From contig JACGWO010000004.1 of assembly GCA_034509735.1 (NCBI GenBank), forward strand, positions 11,327,395-11,391,394: 64,000 nt of DNA, given 5' to 3'. Made by a program: the position numbers and the translations under genes. This DNA is from Sesamum alatum (taxonomy: Eukaryota; Streptophyta; Magnoliopsida; Lamiales; Pedaliaceae). The number at the start of each line of letters is the position of its first letter. Position 1 is the first letter of the stretch. The notes beneath the pieces are model-generated. The model saw only the letters and a list, made by a program, of their open reading frames with translations, was not told where the DNA came from and made no database searches. Of the stretch, positions 23,662 through 36,645 are shown in pieces.

Positions 23662-25891
23662 TGAAGGACAAGCGGATCCGCCCGGGAGCGCGAGAGGAAG
23701 CGAGAAAGGCGAGAAAGTGCGTAAATTTAAATCAAATTCAAAATATGCAAATCCCCAAGGGGTGTACCCTTGGGTGCTCAACCGGGCGTTCGATGTAGGA
23801 TGTGTAAATATTAAAACATATATTTAAACACATAGGGCATAGATATACAAATGAAATCAATCAAAGCGTAATAAACCGTTACCTTTGATTGTTTAGCGTA
23901 TGCTCCCGGCTACTAGCGTTGTTCCTTCTCCGGAATGCTCACGAAATCCAAACGTATGGATTCTCCAAAGGTGATCCACACCACAACCGGAAGAAACACA
24001 CGTTCTTCTTGCTAGAAAAGAACGGGTTTAGGAAGGAATCGGTTTAAGAGAAGAACACTATGAATTAGTATTCTCTTAAACTTACTTTGTTCTTCTTCTT
24101 GATTCAAAATCAAGTGAAGAACACAAGTGTAAGAGAGAGAGGGAGCACGAAAATTGAGAGAGAGGAGAGGATTTTTGTCTTCTCTTTTCCTAGAAAAAGA
24201 TGAATAATGAATCACTTGTGCTAGGTGTTGTATATTCTAATATATATACATAATTAATGTGATTATTGAAATGTGTCTAGGTTCATCCAAGGATGTCTAG
24301 ATTCATTCCAATCAATCACCATCAATTCTTCAATCAAGCCTACCAAAATTTATGGTATGATCAAATCATACCAAAAGGGAAGAGCTTGATTGGAGTTGAT
24401 TTGTCTCTTTCCAAAAGAGACAAGTCAACATACCACCTAGCATGAAACATGGCTGATTTTGCTTCCTCCAAGGGAGCATGTCGGCTATGTTTAATTAAGG
24501 GAAGAAGTCCAACTTCTTCCTATTCCAAATTAGGAATTATTTCTCCTCTCGGGTATAATTTAACGGATCGGGTTTTATCGTAATCCAATTACGACGAACC
24601 CAATATTAAATCCAATTTAATGTCCATTTTAAATTATTCCTGTTGATCTTTTAATCCAATTAAAAGATCCAACGTCTCAACATCTCAACTTTCTATATTT
24701 AATCGAAAAATTCAATTTACCGATTAAATGAAAGCCGATACAATATCGGCCCGTCCACCCAATGGACTTTCCCTTAAGTAATCCAATTACTTATTTTATC
24801 CTTCGAGATTGACTCCAAGTCGATCTCTCAACCTCCTCGGTGATTTGTGTGTGACCCTTTAGGTTCACCCTCAGCTAGACTTGGGCCCGTGTCCCACAAG
24901 GGCCCGTTACCATGGGTGGCCGTCTAGCAACGGTCCATGGCACTAGAGACTAGGTGAATTGGCGTGAACATTTAGGCGCCGATTCCGTACGGGTACGATC
25001 CTTCCGTCTACCGTCTCCCGGCCTTAGTCTAGGGTATGGAATTGGGCGTCGGTTCCCATCCTTGACTAGGCATCTATGCCTTAATACTCGAGACCACGTA
25101 TGCTTCATTGCGTCGACACAGGAAACCATTCCCTGTTCGACCAACCACTGTGGCCACAGCTTCAAACAGCATGAACGTGTCTCCGAGTGCATAGGAGATA
25201 CCTCTGTCACATACTAACAGGGGACGGATCCTCTTCTTGGAATCCACCGTCCTCGCTACACATTCCGACTGCACTGGACAAGGCTTATAATGATCATCTT
25301 ACAGAATGATCACCTCTCGCCAGATCCAAGATACAGCCGTCCTGTGCACGTGACTGCCATGATTCCTCAAGTCTGAGGATTACTCCCGTACTATCGGAAC
25401 CGGGGAATCCAATCATACCGACCAAGCCTCCAAGGCTTCCATATGATGATCCCCGCGAGTCAGTCCAGTCAGCTCGACCCCAGTCGACCAACCCATCAAG
25501 ACCGTGTAGGCGTCCCACGCCTGTCGCCGATGAAACACGGCACTCATCCAATGAACACGACTCTTGATGCAAGTCTCAATAGGACTCTCGATGCTCTGTC
25601 TCGAGGTCCTCGACTTGGAACGTTTCAGACCCAACTCTTAATCAGTTGGTTTCATGACCACCATCCAATGCGTGGCCCAACTGCACGAGTTGTTATCCAT
25701 GGTCTGTGGGCTTTGTTGCGAATATAAGTTAAAAACCGTTTTAACAAATGTAAAGTGAGCACAACAAAGTAGGTACCAATAGTGACGAACACTCACTTTA
25801 TTCATCACATAATAATATTACAATTACATCGAGTTGTATAATAGGTTACAAATCGCCAAACCTATTGGCTTTCTGGTCACCTATCCTAACA
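23662..25891 (-). repeat. Solo LTR, family C (2230 bp), nested in R5 integrase
   Basis: It is a complete LTR with TG..CA ends and no interior, flanked by GTTTC on both sides (23657-23661 and 25892-25896). R6 preserves the empty site at 33563-33567. The hairpin block is at 24910-24940. It arose by insertion of a full element followed by LTR-LTR recombination. Confidence 0.95.
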
Positions 25892-27339
25892 GTTTCTTGG
25901 TCATCTTTCCCTTTAGACAGGATTCGCAGGTCGGTAGGTTGTCCAAATCGTCTATTTCTAGACTCTTTGAGTCCACCAACCTTCTTATCCTATCTTTAGA
26001 GATATGACCTAACCTCGCATGCCATATCTGTGCATTATTATGATCATCACGTTTTCGTTTGTGTTCTGTAGTCATAATCCAATTAGACTGTTGAAGTATG
26101 TACACACCGTTGACCAATGTACCAAGCAAATGAGAAATACCATCTTTGATAATGAAAAAATCGTTTTTATTGATGGTAAATTCATATCCCTCCTTATCAA
26201 GGACCGGGATGGAAACAATGTTTTTAATCATGCTAGGTACATAGAAACAGTCATCCCGTACAATCCTAACATGACTACTTATGGCTAACTCTAGTGATCC
26301 TACGGCCTCCGCAGCAACGGCCTTGCCATCGCCTAGCCTCAGGATCATCTCATCTTTGGTTAGCCTTCTGCTTCTTTGCAGTGCCTGCAAATCATTGCAG
26401 ATGTGAGCACCACACCAGGTATCCAATACCCATGAAGCAAAATTAGTAATCATATTAACTTCAACCACAAACACACCTGGGTTGGAGAGGAGTTGTGGGC
26501 ACTCCCTCTTCCAATGCCCTTTCCCTTGGCAATGCATGCAGACATCATTTGCCTTGGACCGCTGAGAACCACGGGCCTTCCCTTTCCCTTTGCTCGGTCC
26601 AACCGGAGCAACAGGGACGCCCGGAGCATGAGCAGGGGCCACAACCGTCTTCCCTTTGCCCTTATTCCTCTTCCAGCGTTCGGCCCTCTTGCCATTCGCC
26701 TTGGAGGTCAAAGCCTCTCCTATCAATACCGCCGGCGCCGACTTGTGGGTCGTTGCCTCGTATTGGACCAGCATGTGGATCAACTCGTGAATAGACTTCT
26801 CAAGTCCGTTCATGTTATAGTTTACAACAAACGGGTCATAGGATGGAGGAAGGGACTGGAGGATCACATCAATGTACGTGTCATTGTTAAGCCCAGCTTT
26901 AAGGTCCTCGAGTTTCTCCACTAGGGAGAGCATCTTAACCCTATGACTTTCTACAGACGCTCCTTCAGCAAGCTTGGTGCCAAAGAATGCTTTTGTGGCG
27001 ACATATCTAATATGCCTATCCGGAACCGCATAAACCTCGTTCATGCGGAGCATTATGGCGGAGACATTGTCCAGCCTCTCATACTGCTTCTGGATGTCGT
27101 TAGACATTGAAGCCAGTATGATACTGCGTACTTTCCGATTGTCCTCATGCCATTTCTCGAACGTCAAACGTTCTTCAGGCGTGGACCCCTCCGGTAAGTT
27201 GCTCGGTGGCGGCTCGTCCAAGACGTAGCCTTGGTTCTCGAAACCGAGGACAATCCTCAGGTTTTCTCAGCCAGTCTGAGTAGTTCGTTCCGTTGAATTT
27301 GTTAGTCTCAAGAATCATGGTTAACGGGTTCTTAGACAT
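25892..27339 (-). pseudogene. R5 gag, protease and GAG-pre-integrase domain
   Basis: The gag start is the ATG with complement at 27337-27339 (MSKNPLT...). An extra A near 27266 shifts the frame. A long open frame (25881-27221) then covers the capsid (FEKWHEDNRKVRSI, TYIDVILQSLPPSYDPF, LVQYEATT), a Lys/Gly-rich basic segment, a CCHC knuckle (CMHCQGKGHWKREC, about 26500-26545), protease, and the zinc domain IWHARLGHISKDRIRRL. The protease motif reads DTW in place of DTG (codon at 26415-26417), which should abolish catalysis. The last codons of this frame are in the solo LTR. Confidence 0.9.
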
Positions 27340-29166
27340 ATCTACATTAATGAAAATGTAAAGCAGAAATTAGCAGATGATGGTAATATTATTGTTCAAG
27401 TTGAAGACTTGGTCTTTTAGTCTTTAACCCTCCCACTATTTATACGAAAGTCCGCCACTCTCAAGCGGAGTTTCGGGAAACCATTTCCTAGTGGGCTTGG
27501 GATCCACAAGCGTAATCTCCATGCCCCGCTTTTACGATTCACATGAAGAAGACCTCGTGGGAGATATCCAATATCATTCTCATCCAATGAGATTCCCAAG
27601 ATATTTTGTCTCACCTATTCGCATGGTTCCGAGGACTCCAAGCGAACCATGTTACTCAGTGTTAGGCCCGACCCATCAACCAAATCATGCCTCAAACTGT
27701 CGCCCCCCACGACTCGTGAGACAGGGAAACAGCGAGCGCAGTCTTTTTGTTCACAACAATAGTGCAGCTTTCCCCTAGTCCAAGTGTGCCACGACTCGTG
27801 AGACCACACTTGGGTAGTGGTAGCTTCCTCACCACATTGCTGTGGATGGAAGGCTCGGACAGACCAAAATACCATTTTGATCCAAGTCCGTTATGGGCCT
27901 AATATTTAATTTGGTCCAACCAAATGAGAGTTTGTGTGTGACCGAGACCTCATCACATTATTGTGTTTTAGCATGCATAAATATCCAATATTTAAAGCGA
28001 TAAATAAATACGCCGCATGCAGAAAACATAGCATACCGCTGTTAGGATGATCACAAGCCCAACCTATGCGACCCACTGAGCCCGCAGTGAGTCTATGGTC
28101 TGTCTAGGGTGGTCCTAAATTATTACAATAGTAATATACCCATTGTCATTCCAATGGGCCTTGTAGTGCTCTTGTTTCACGCCTTGATGCTCCTCCTTGG
28201 GGTCTCCGACTCCAATTGCTTGTTAAAATTGAAACCTCACCAATCCTATCTACTCTCATTACAACTGAAATTAATACATTGGTAATAAGGAAAACAAGCC
28301 TTAACATCATGAGGCTGAAAAATACGGGAGATGATAGTCCCAAAAACAAGAGGCACGCAGGCCCCACCCAACAGAAAATAAATAAACATTCATTCATCCA
28401 TACACAAGGTCTAGGGCTTTGTGATCATCCCATGTTGATTCCATCAACTCACATATAACATAATTATTCCAAATAATCATGCATAAATAACCAATGGATA
28501 TTCCAAATACCCAAGTGATGTCCAACATCACAAAAAGCATAAATATACAAATAATATGCAAAATTCAAATTTTAAATTTAATGGACATTTTAAACAATGC
28601 ATCCAATGCATGTATTAATCACAAATTAATTAAGCAAATTTAATCCAAGGAATAATCCAATTATTCCAAAATCAAAAATGCAAAATTAACATATTTTCAG
28701 AATATTGTGCAGAAAATACAGAAAATCGAATTTTCCGGAAAAAGTCGAAAAAACGGCACAAAACGGCCCAGCCGTTGTGCTGGCCGGCAGCCCGCGCGCA
28801 CAGGGCAGCACGCGCGCGCGCGCAGGCAGCAAGCCTGCGCGCCCTGCGCGCGCGCCTGTGCGCAGCGTCCGCGCGCATGGCGCGCGCGCAGGCGCCCGCC
28901 TGCGCGCGGCCACTGCCGGCCCGACAAATTTTTTTTTTTTTTTTTTCAAAACTGTTTCAGCACAATAAAATTAATATTATTCTGAAAATAAGCATGCAAT
29001 TTTTAGATCCAATCTAACAAAATCAAGCATGCCAAAAGTCCATTAAATCCAAACAATTGAATCATCATATTATTCATATATTTATGTAATCTAACATGCC
29101 AATAAAGCCGTTTAAAAGCAAGTAGATCATGCCAAACACATAGATCTATGCCCCTTACATCGAACC
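27340..29166 (-). other. R5 leader
   Basis: It has the same order as R1: hairpin 27578-27592, palindromes 27708-27718 and 27790-27800, an AT-rich middle and a GC island (about 28770-28922). On the sense strand an 18-base poly(A) (28929-28946 on this strand as T) lies between PBS and island. Two open frames (27417-27614 and 27615-27875) share a frame and are separated by one stop codon. I regard coding as unproven. Confidence 0.8.
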
Positions 29167-29180
29167 GGGCTCTGATACCA
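29167..29180 (-). other. R5 primer-binding site (initiator tRNA-Met)
   Basis: TGGTATCAGAGCCC on the minus strand, two bases from the LTR end ..CCTTCA. Confidence 0.94.
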
Positions 29181-29182
29181 CT

Positions 29183-31417
29183 TGAAGGACAAGCGGATCC
29201 GCCCGGGAGCGCGAGCGGAAGCGAGAAAGTCGAGAAAGTGCGTAAATTTAAATCAAATTCAAAATACGCAAATCCCAAGGGTGTACCCTTGGGTGCTCAA
29301 CCGGGCGTTCGATGTAGGATGTGTAAATATTAAAACATATATTTAAACACATAGGGCATAGATATATAAATGGAATCAATCAAAGCGTAATAAACTGTTA
29401 CCTTTGATTGTTTAGCGTATGCTCCCGGCTACTAGCGTTGTTCCTTCTCCGGAAATGCTCACGAAATCCAAACGTATGGATTCTCCAAAGGTGATCCACA
29501 CCACACCGGAAGAAACACACGTTCTTCTTGCTAGAAAAGAACGGGTTTAGGAAGGGATCGGTTTAAGAGAAGAACACTATGAATTAGTGTTCTCTTAAAC
29601 TTACTTTGTTCTTCTTCTTGATTCAAAATCAAGTGAAGAACACAAGTGTAAGAGAGGGAGGGAGCACGAAATTTTGAGAGAAAGGAGAGGATTTTTGTCT
29701 TCTCTTTTTCCTAGAAAAAGATGAATAATGAATCACTTATGCTAGGTGTTGTATATTCTAATATATATACATAATTAATGTGATTATTGGAATGTGTCTA
29801 GGTTCATCCAAGGATGTCTAGATTCATTCCAATCAATCATCACCATCAATTCTTCAATCAAGCCTACCAAAATTTATGGTATGATCAAATCATACCAAAA
29901 GGGAAGAGCTTGATTGGAGTTGATTTGTCTCTTTCCAAAAAGAGACAAGTCAACATACCACCTAGCATGAAACATGGCTGATTTTTGCTTCCTCCAAGGG
30001 AGCATGTCGGCTATGTTTAATTAAGGGAAGAAGTCCAAACTTCTTCCTATTCCAAATTAGGAATTATTTCTCCTCTCGGGTATAATTTAACGGACCGGGT
30101 TTTATCGTAATCCAATTACGACGATCCCAATATTAAATCCAATTTAATGTCCACATAAATTATTCCCGTTGATCTTTTAATCCAATTAAAAGGATCCAAC
30201 GTCTCAACATCTCAACTTTCCATATTTAATCGAAAATCCAATTTACCGATTAAATGAAAGCCCGATACAATATCGGCCCGTCCATCCAATGGACTTTCCT
30301 TAAGTAATCCAATTACTTATTTTATCCTTCGAGATTGACTCCAAGTCGATCTCTCAACCTCCTCGGTGATTTGTGTGTGACCCTTTAGGTTCACCCTCAG
30401 CTAGACTTGGGCCCGTGTCCCACAAGGGCCCGTTACCATGGGTGGCCGTCTAGCAACGGTCCATGGCACTAGAGACTAGGTGAATTGGCGTGAACCTTTA
30501 GGCGCCGATTCCATACGGGTACGATCCTTCCGTCTACCGTCTCCCGGTCTTAGTCTAGGGTATGGAATTGGGCGTCGTTCCCATCCTTGACTAGGCATCT
30601 ATGCTTAATACTCGAGACTACGTATGCTTCATTGCATCGACACAGGAAACCATTCCCTGTTCGACCAACCACTGTGGCCACAGCTTCAAACAGCATGTAC
30701 GTGTCTCCGAGTGCATAGGAGATACCTCTGTCATATACTGACAGGGGACGGATCCTCTTCTTGGAATCCACCGTCCTCGCTACACATTCCGACTGCACTG
30801 GACAAGGCTTATAATGATCATCTTACAGAATGATCACCTCTCGCCAGATCCAAGATACAGCCGTCCTGTGCACGTGACTGCCATGATTCCTCAAGTCTGA
30901 GGATTACTTCCCGTACTATCGGAACCGGGGAAAACCAATCATACCGACCAAGCCTCCAAGGCTTCCATATGATGATCCCCGCGAGTCAGTCCAGTCGGCT
31001 CGACCCCAGTCGACCAAACCCATCAAGACCGTGTAGGCGTCCCACGCCTGTCGCCAATGAAACACGGCACTCATCCAATGAACACGACTCTTGATGCAAG
31101 TCTCAATAGGACTCTCGATGCCCTGTCTCGAGGTCCTCGACTTGGAACGTTTCAGACCCAACTCTTAATCATTTGGTTTCATGACCACCATCCAATGCGT
31201 GGCCCAACTGCACGAGTTGTTATCCATGGTCTGTGGGCTTTGTTGCGATATAAGTTAAACACCATTTTAACAAATGTAAGATGAGCGCAACAAAGAAGGT
31301 ACCATTGGTGACGAACACTCATCTTATTCATCACATAATAATATTACATTCACATCAAGTTGTCGGATAGGTTACAAATTGCCAAACCTATTGGCTTTCT
31401 GGTCACCTATTCCAACA
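29183..31417 (-). repeat. LTR shared by R5 (5' LTR) and R6 (3' LTR), family C (2235 bp)
   Basis: The left side is bounded by the R5 PBS and the right side directly by the R6 polypurine tract. One LTR therefore serves two interiors. The hairpin block is at 30436-30466. Confidence 0.92.
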
Positions 31418-31432
31418 ATCTCCCACTTGACC

Positions 31433-32531
31433 TAAAGCCAATCACCCATTGACCTCGAACCTCTTATTCAGATGGTGAGTATGGGCAACTTGCGACATGG
31501 GCTTAGCAAGTGGATCTGCTATGTTTTCTGCGGAGCTGACTCGGTCCAACCGAACGTCACTCCTGCTATCCATCTCTCTAAGAGATGGTAGCGTCTAAGA
31601 ATATGCTTGGATCGTGATGAGATCTCGGTTCCTTTGCTAGCGCTATCGCCCCGTTGTTATCATAAAAGATAATTACAGGCTTAGCAATGCTAGGTACTAC
31701 ATCCAACCTTTGGATGTAGCTCATCAACCAAACCACTCCTTAGCAGCTTCCGAAGCTGCTATGTATTCAGACTCTGTGGTGGAGTCCGCCGTGGTAGCCT
31801 GCTTGGAACTCTTCCAAGCAACCACGCCACCATTAAGTTTGAATACATAACCAGACTGAGACTTGGCATCATCGTCATCCGACTGGAAGCTAGCGTCGCT
31901 ATAGCCTTCCAGTATCAACTCTCCACTGCCGTAGATCAAGAACATGTCCTTAGTCCTTTTCAGGTACTTCAAGATAGTCTTGACTGCACTCCAGTGTGCC
32001 TCCCCGGCACACGACTGATATCGACTTGTTACGCTCAAAGCGAAAGCCACATCAGGTCTAGTGCATTGAACAGCATGCTGTATGCTGCCTACGGCTGAAG
32101 CATAGGGATGTCCAACATCCGTTTAAGCTCCTCATCAGTCTTAGGAGACTGCTTCTTGGATAACTTAATTCCATGCCTCATTGGAAGGAATCCTCGTTTT
32201 GAGTTCTCCATCTTGAATCTCTTCAAGACTTTCTCAATGTACGAGGACTGGGCCATTCCTAACATCCTTTTAGATCTATCCCTGTAGATCTTGATGCCAA
32301 GGATGTAGGATGCCTCGCCCATATCCTTCATGGAGAATTGCGTTGACAACCAAGCTTTAGTGGTACCCAACATCTTAGCATCATTCCCAATGAGCAAGAT
32401 GTCATCCACGTAAAGCACCAAAAACGCAACTGAGCTCCCACTGATCTTCTTGTATACACAAGGATCGGACTCATTCTTGATGAAATCATATCCCCGTATG
32501 ACTTCATCCAAACGTATGTTCCAGCTTCGGG
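31433..32531 (-). pseudogene. R6 RNase H and reverse transcriptase with RT N-terminal deletion
   Basis: The minus strand encodes RT from MDEVIRGYDFI through LYVDDILLIGND to KRGFLPMRHGIKLSKKQ, then the connection domain and RNase H ([33 protein letters not shown]). Compared with R5 a 341-bp segment is missing at 32529-32531. It encoded the RT fingers and first palm blocks (KTAFLNG to GLKQAS). The junction is GGG, which is present at both deletion ends in R5 (22286-22288 and 22627-22629). The protein could not be functional even though YVDD remains. Confidence 0.87.
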
Positions 32532-33800
32532 TTTAACCCCTTTTGGTGGATCTTGCTAGGGTCCAAACCTTGTTTGTACCCATCGAGTCCATCTCGGATT
32601 TCATGGCCTCAAGCCACTTGTCCGAATCGATGTCCGACATCGCTTCTCCGTACGTCTTTGGATCATTATCCAACTGACTGGTCAGACCCAGAAATCTATA
32701 CCTATCAGGTACATGGGATACTCTGGCCGACCTACGGAGGACTGGAACAATATCAGTGGGAACCACTGGCTCAGATGTCACTGCCGCCTCATGGGGTACT
32801 TCACTTGATTCCTCAAGGAGTACCTCATCGCGTCGACTATCCGATGGAAAACCTTGTTCCAAGAACACTGCGTTTCGCGAGACAAAAACCTTTTGCTCGG
32901 AGGGATCATAGAAATAATACCCCGCAGTTTCTTTCGGATAGCCGATAAACCTGCATAAACTAGACCTCGAGTCCAGTTTATCTCCCACTAATCTCTTGAC
33001 ATATGCGGGGCAACCCCACACTTTCAAGTATTTGTAGGAGGCAGGCTTGCCATGCCATATCTCATATGGTGTCTGGGATACCCTTTTAGATGGCGCCAAG
33101 TTCAAAACTTTGGCCGCCGTCTCAAGAGCGTATCCCCAGAAGGAAAGGGGTAGTTCGGTAAAACTCATCATGGATCGGACCATGTCCAACAAGGTCCGAT
33201 TCCTCCTTTCAGACACACCATTAAGTTTGCGGTGTTCCAGGAGGGGTCCACTGAGAGAGAATCCCATTCTCTTTTAGATAATCAGTAAAACTCACCACTC
33301 AAATACTCTCCACCTCGGTCCGACCGAAGGGCTTTGATCTTTCGACCGGTTTGGTTCTCTACTTGAAGTCTGTATTCCTTAAACCTTCCAAAGGCTTCAG
33401 ACTTGTACCTCATCAGGTAAACATAACCATACCGTGAGTGATCATCGGTAAAGGTTATGAAGTACGAGTACCCACCTCTAGCCTGAGTATTTAGTGGACC
33501 ACAGACATCTGTATGGATCAAATCCAACAGACCACTGGCTAGCGTACTTTGTCCAACAAAGGGTTTCTTGGTCATCTTTCCCTTTAGACAGGATTCGCAG
33601 GTCGGTAGGTTGTCCAAATCGTCTATTTCTAGACTCTTTGAGTCCACCAACCTTCTTATCCTATCTTTAGAGATATGACCTAACCTTGCATGCCATATCT
33701 GTGCGTTATTATGATCATCACGTTTTCGTTTGTGTTCTGCAGTCATAATCCAATTAGACTGTTGAAGTATGTACAAACCGTTGACCAATGTACCAAGCAA
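32532..33800 (-). pseudogene. R6 integrase
   Basis: Frames 32533-33267 and 33282-33800 on the minus strand carry IWHARLGHISKDRIRRL, CESCLKGKMTKKPF, HTDVCGP, LRSDRGGEYL and NGVSERRNRT, so all catalytic acidic residues are encoded. A frameshift between 33225 and 33290 breaks the core. The sequence across 33555-33575 is uninterrupted where R5 has the solo LTR, giving a clean empty-site comparison. Confidence 0.87.
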
Positions 33801-34405
33801 ATGAGAAATACCATCTTTGATAATGAAAAAAACCGTTTTTTATTGATGGTAAATTCATATCCCTCCTTATCAAGGACCGGGATGGAAACAATGTTTTTAA
33901 TCATGCTAGGTACATAGAAACAGTCGTTCAGTACAATCCTAACATGACTACTAATGGCTAACTCTAGTGATCCTACGGCCTCCGCAGCAACGGCCTTGCC
34001 ATCGCCTAGCCTCAGGATCATCTCATCCTTGGTTAGCCTTCTGCTTCTTTGCAGTGCCTGCAAATCATTGCAGATGTGAGCACCACACCCGGTATCCAAT
34101 ACCCATGAAGCAGAATTAGTAATCATATTAACTTTCAACCACAAACACACCTGGGTTGGAGAGGAGTTGTGGGCACTCCCTCTTCCAATGCCCTTTCCCT
34201 TGGCAATGCATGCAGACATCATTTGCCTTGGACCGCTGAGAACCATGGGCCTTCCCTTTCCCTTTGCTCGGTCCAACCGGAGCAACAGGGACGCCCGGAG
34301 CGTGAGCAGGGGCCGCAACCGTCTTCCCTTTGCCCTTCTTCCTCTTCCAGCGTCCGGCCCTCTTGCCATTCGCCTTGGAGGTCGAAGCCTCTCCTATCAA
34401 TACCG
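33743..34405 (-). pseudogene. R6 gag C-terminus and protease
   Basis: Protease keeps DTG (WVLDTGCGAHIC, about 34075-34110), preceded by the CCHC knuckle CMHCQGKGHWKREC and the Lys/Gly-rich segment. An extra T near 34134 shifts the frame between protease and knuckle. The frame is cut at 34405; the apparent N-terminus of the longer open frame reaching 34436 is LTR sequence and not gag. Confidence 0.86.
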
Positions 34406-36630
34406 TGAAAGAATCGGGTACGGCCCGGGAACGCAACGGAAGCGTAAAAAACGTTAATTTAAAGCATAAATTTAAACGGGTTCAAAGGGGTGTTCCCTTT
34501 GAAGTTCCCGGGCGTTCGGTGTTTGTCAAAGCATAAAATAAAGAGGAGAAGAATGCTGGACATATGGCTAAAGGAAGTAAACAAAAGATACATGAAAACA
34601 TAAAGAAAACCAACCTTATGTTCGTTGCACGTAGAACCGGTTTGTTTCTAGCGTTGTTCCCTTTCCGTTTCTCCTTCCGTTCACTTGAGGATCCAAATTA
34701 GAATCCCTCTAATTTGTCCACACCACACTATGGAATGTATATCTCTAATCTATTGCTAGATAGAAGTAGAGAAAAGAAGAAGAAAAAACAATCCAAAACA
34801 ACACTATTGATTAGTGCTTTTTGGAATGTTTTAGTTCAAACCTTTCCAAAAGGTATGAACACAAAAAGGAGAAATTTTCAGAGGTTTTTTTGGAGAGTTT
34901 CTTGATGGAAATTTCGTGCAAGACATAGCATGCAAGTTATGTGAATGGTTTTGTGTAAGTAGAGTTGTTGAATTCAAAAATTCAACTTCTCTTGTCAACT
35001 TCCAAAGTAACCTACATGCACACACCATTATCTACATAACCATGCACCATTATAGCAAATAAAACCACCCAAAAAATCATACAAAGGCTGGTCACATGTG
35101 CCTCACATGTGGAAGATTTTAATTCTTCCTTCATTTGCTATAAATTGAATTTTTCCATGGACTAGGACTACTAGTCTTAGACTTTTATTTAATCTAATTA
35201 AATTAAGTCCAAACAAAGTCCATTGGGCATTAATTAATCCAATTAATCTCAATCTAATTGATGCCCATAAGTTTTATTTAATCCAATTAAATAAACATAA
35301 GTCCGAACTCTAATTAATTGATCCAATCAATTAATTAATCGAAACCCGATAAATTAATCCAATTAATTTAAAGGTTCTAAGTCCAAAAATTAACTAATCC
35401 AATTAATTAATTCTTGGACCATCCATCAAATGGATTTCCCAATAAATGATCCAATCATTTATTTTTCTCCTTGAATTAATTTAATCCAATTAAATTAATT
35501 CGCTTCTTCTAGAATTAATTCCAAATTAATTCTACCAATTCCATAGTGATTTGTGTGTGACTCTTTAGGTTCACCCTCAGCTAGACTTGGGCTTGTGTCC
35601 AACACAATTGGTTAAATCCAATTTAATTAACTATTTTCCAATTAACCATTAATCGGAAAACGCCCGTCACCATAGGTGGCCGTCTAGCAACGGTCCATGG
35701 CACTAGAGACTAGGTGAATGTTGGCGTGAACATTTAGACTCTCGATTACCATACGAGTACGGTCCTTCCATCATCCGTCTCCCGGTCTAAGTCTAGGGCA
35801 TGGAATTTGGCGTCGGTTCCCATCCTGGACTAGACAACTATGCTCAATAACTCGAGACGCGTTTGCTCTATTGATCGACGTAGGAAACCATTCCCTACTC
35901 GAGCAATCGCTGTGGCCACAGACTTAAAGAGCTTAAACCGTCTCAGAGCGCATAGGAGACTCGACTGTTATATACTGACAGGTGACGGATCCTATCTTGG
36001 AATCCACCGTCCTCAATACATATTCCGACTGCACTGGATGAGGCTTATGATGAACGTATCCCAGATACGGGCATCTCTTGCCAGACCCTAGATACAACCT
36101 TCATATGCATGTGACTGCCATGATTCCTCAAGTCCGAGGACTAATCTCGTACTATCGGAGCCGAGAATTCCAGTCATACCGACTAAGCCTCCAAGGCTTC
36201 CATATGACGATTCCCGCGAGTCAGTTCAGTCAGCTAACACCCACGTCAACTAACCCACTAATATTGCATAGACGTCCAACGTCTGTCGCCGATGAAACAC
36301 GGCACTCATCCAATGAATGCAATCCTTAGTGCAAGTCTCTGTAGGACCCTCGATGCCCTGTCTCGAGGTCCTCGACTTGGAACATTCCAGACCAACCCTC
36401 AGAAGTTGGTTTCATAGCTGCCATCCAATGCGCAGCCCAACTACATGGGTTATACAATTGGTCTGTGGGCATTTGTTGTGACGTTAAAACATCGTTTAAC
36501 GTAATCAGTAAGCACAACAAACACATAGTGCCACGGATGAATACTTACTATATTCATCAAGTCAATAAAGATTGCTAAATAGTACCCAAAAGCGCCAATC
36601 CAATTGGCTTTCTGGTCACCTATTCTAACA
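34406..36630 (-). repeat. R7 3' LTR, family B (2225 bp)
   Basis: On the minus strand it starts TGTTAGAATAGGTGACC and ends ..CCCGATTCTTTCA. The hairpin block is at 35670-35700, with one G to A change in an outer arm. Confidence 0.92.
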
Positions 36631-36645
36631 ATCTCCCACTTGACC
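36631..36645 (-). other. R7 polypurine tract
   Basis: GGTCAAGTGGGAGAT on the minus strand, next to the 3' LTR. Confidence 0.87.

Larger units (their letters stand above)
19027..31417 (-). mobile_element. R5: nearly full-length copia element, family C, with a nested solo LTR
   Basis: Read on the minus strand, the order is 5' LTR (29183-31417), PBS (29167-29180), leader, gag-PR, IN, RT, RNase H, polypurine tract (21211-21225) and 3' LTR (19027-21210). A family C solo LTR (23662-25891) interrupts the integrase region with a GTTTC duplication. The left flank is CTAAC. On the right the 5' LTR abuts the polypurine tract of R6, so the LTR is shared and no target duplication can be tested. Frameshifts and a protease change make it defective. 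Confidence 0.9.
31418..34405 (-). mobile_element. R6: copia interior, family C, second unit of a shared-LTR array, truncated
   Basis: It begins with a polypurine tract (31418-31432) and continues through RNase H, RT, IN, PR and gag on the minus strand. It is closely similar to R5. It ends at 34405 inside gag, where the family B LTR of R7 starts. The rest of gag, the leader and the 5' LTR are absent from the window. Confidence 0.88.
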
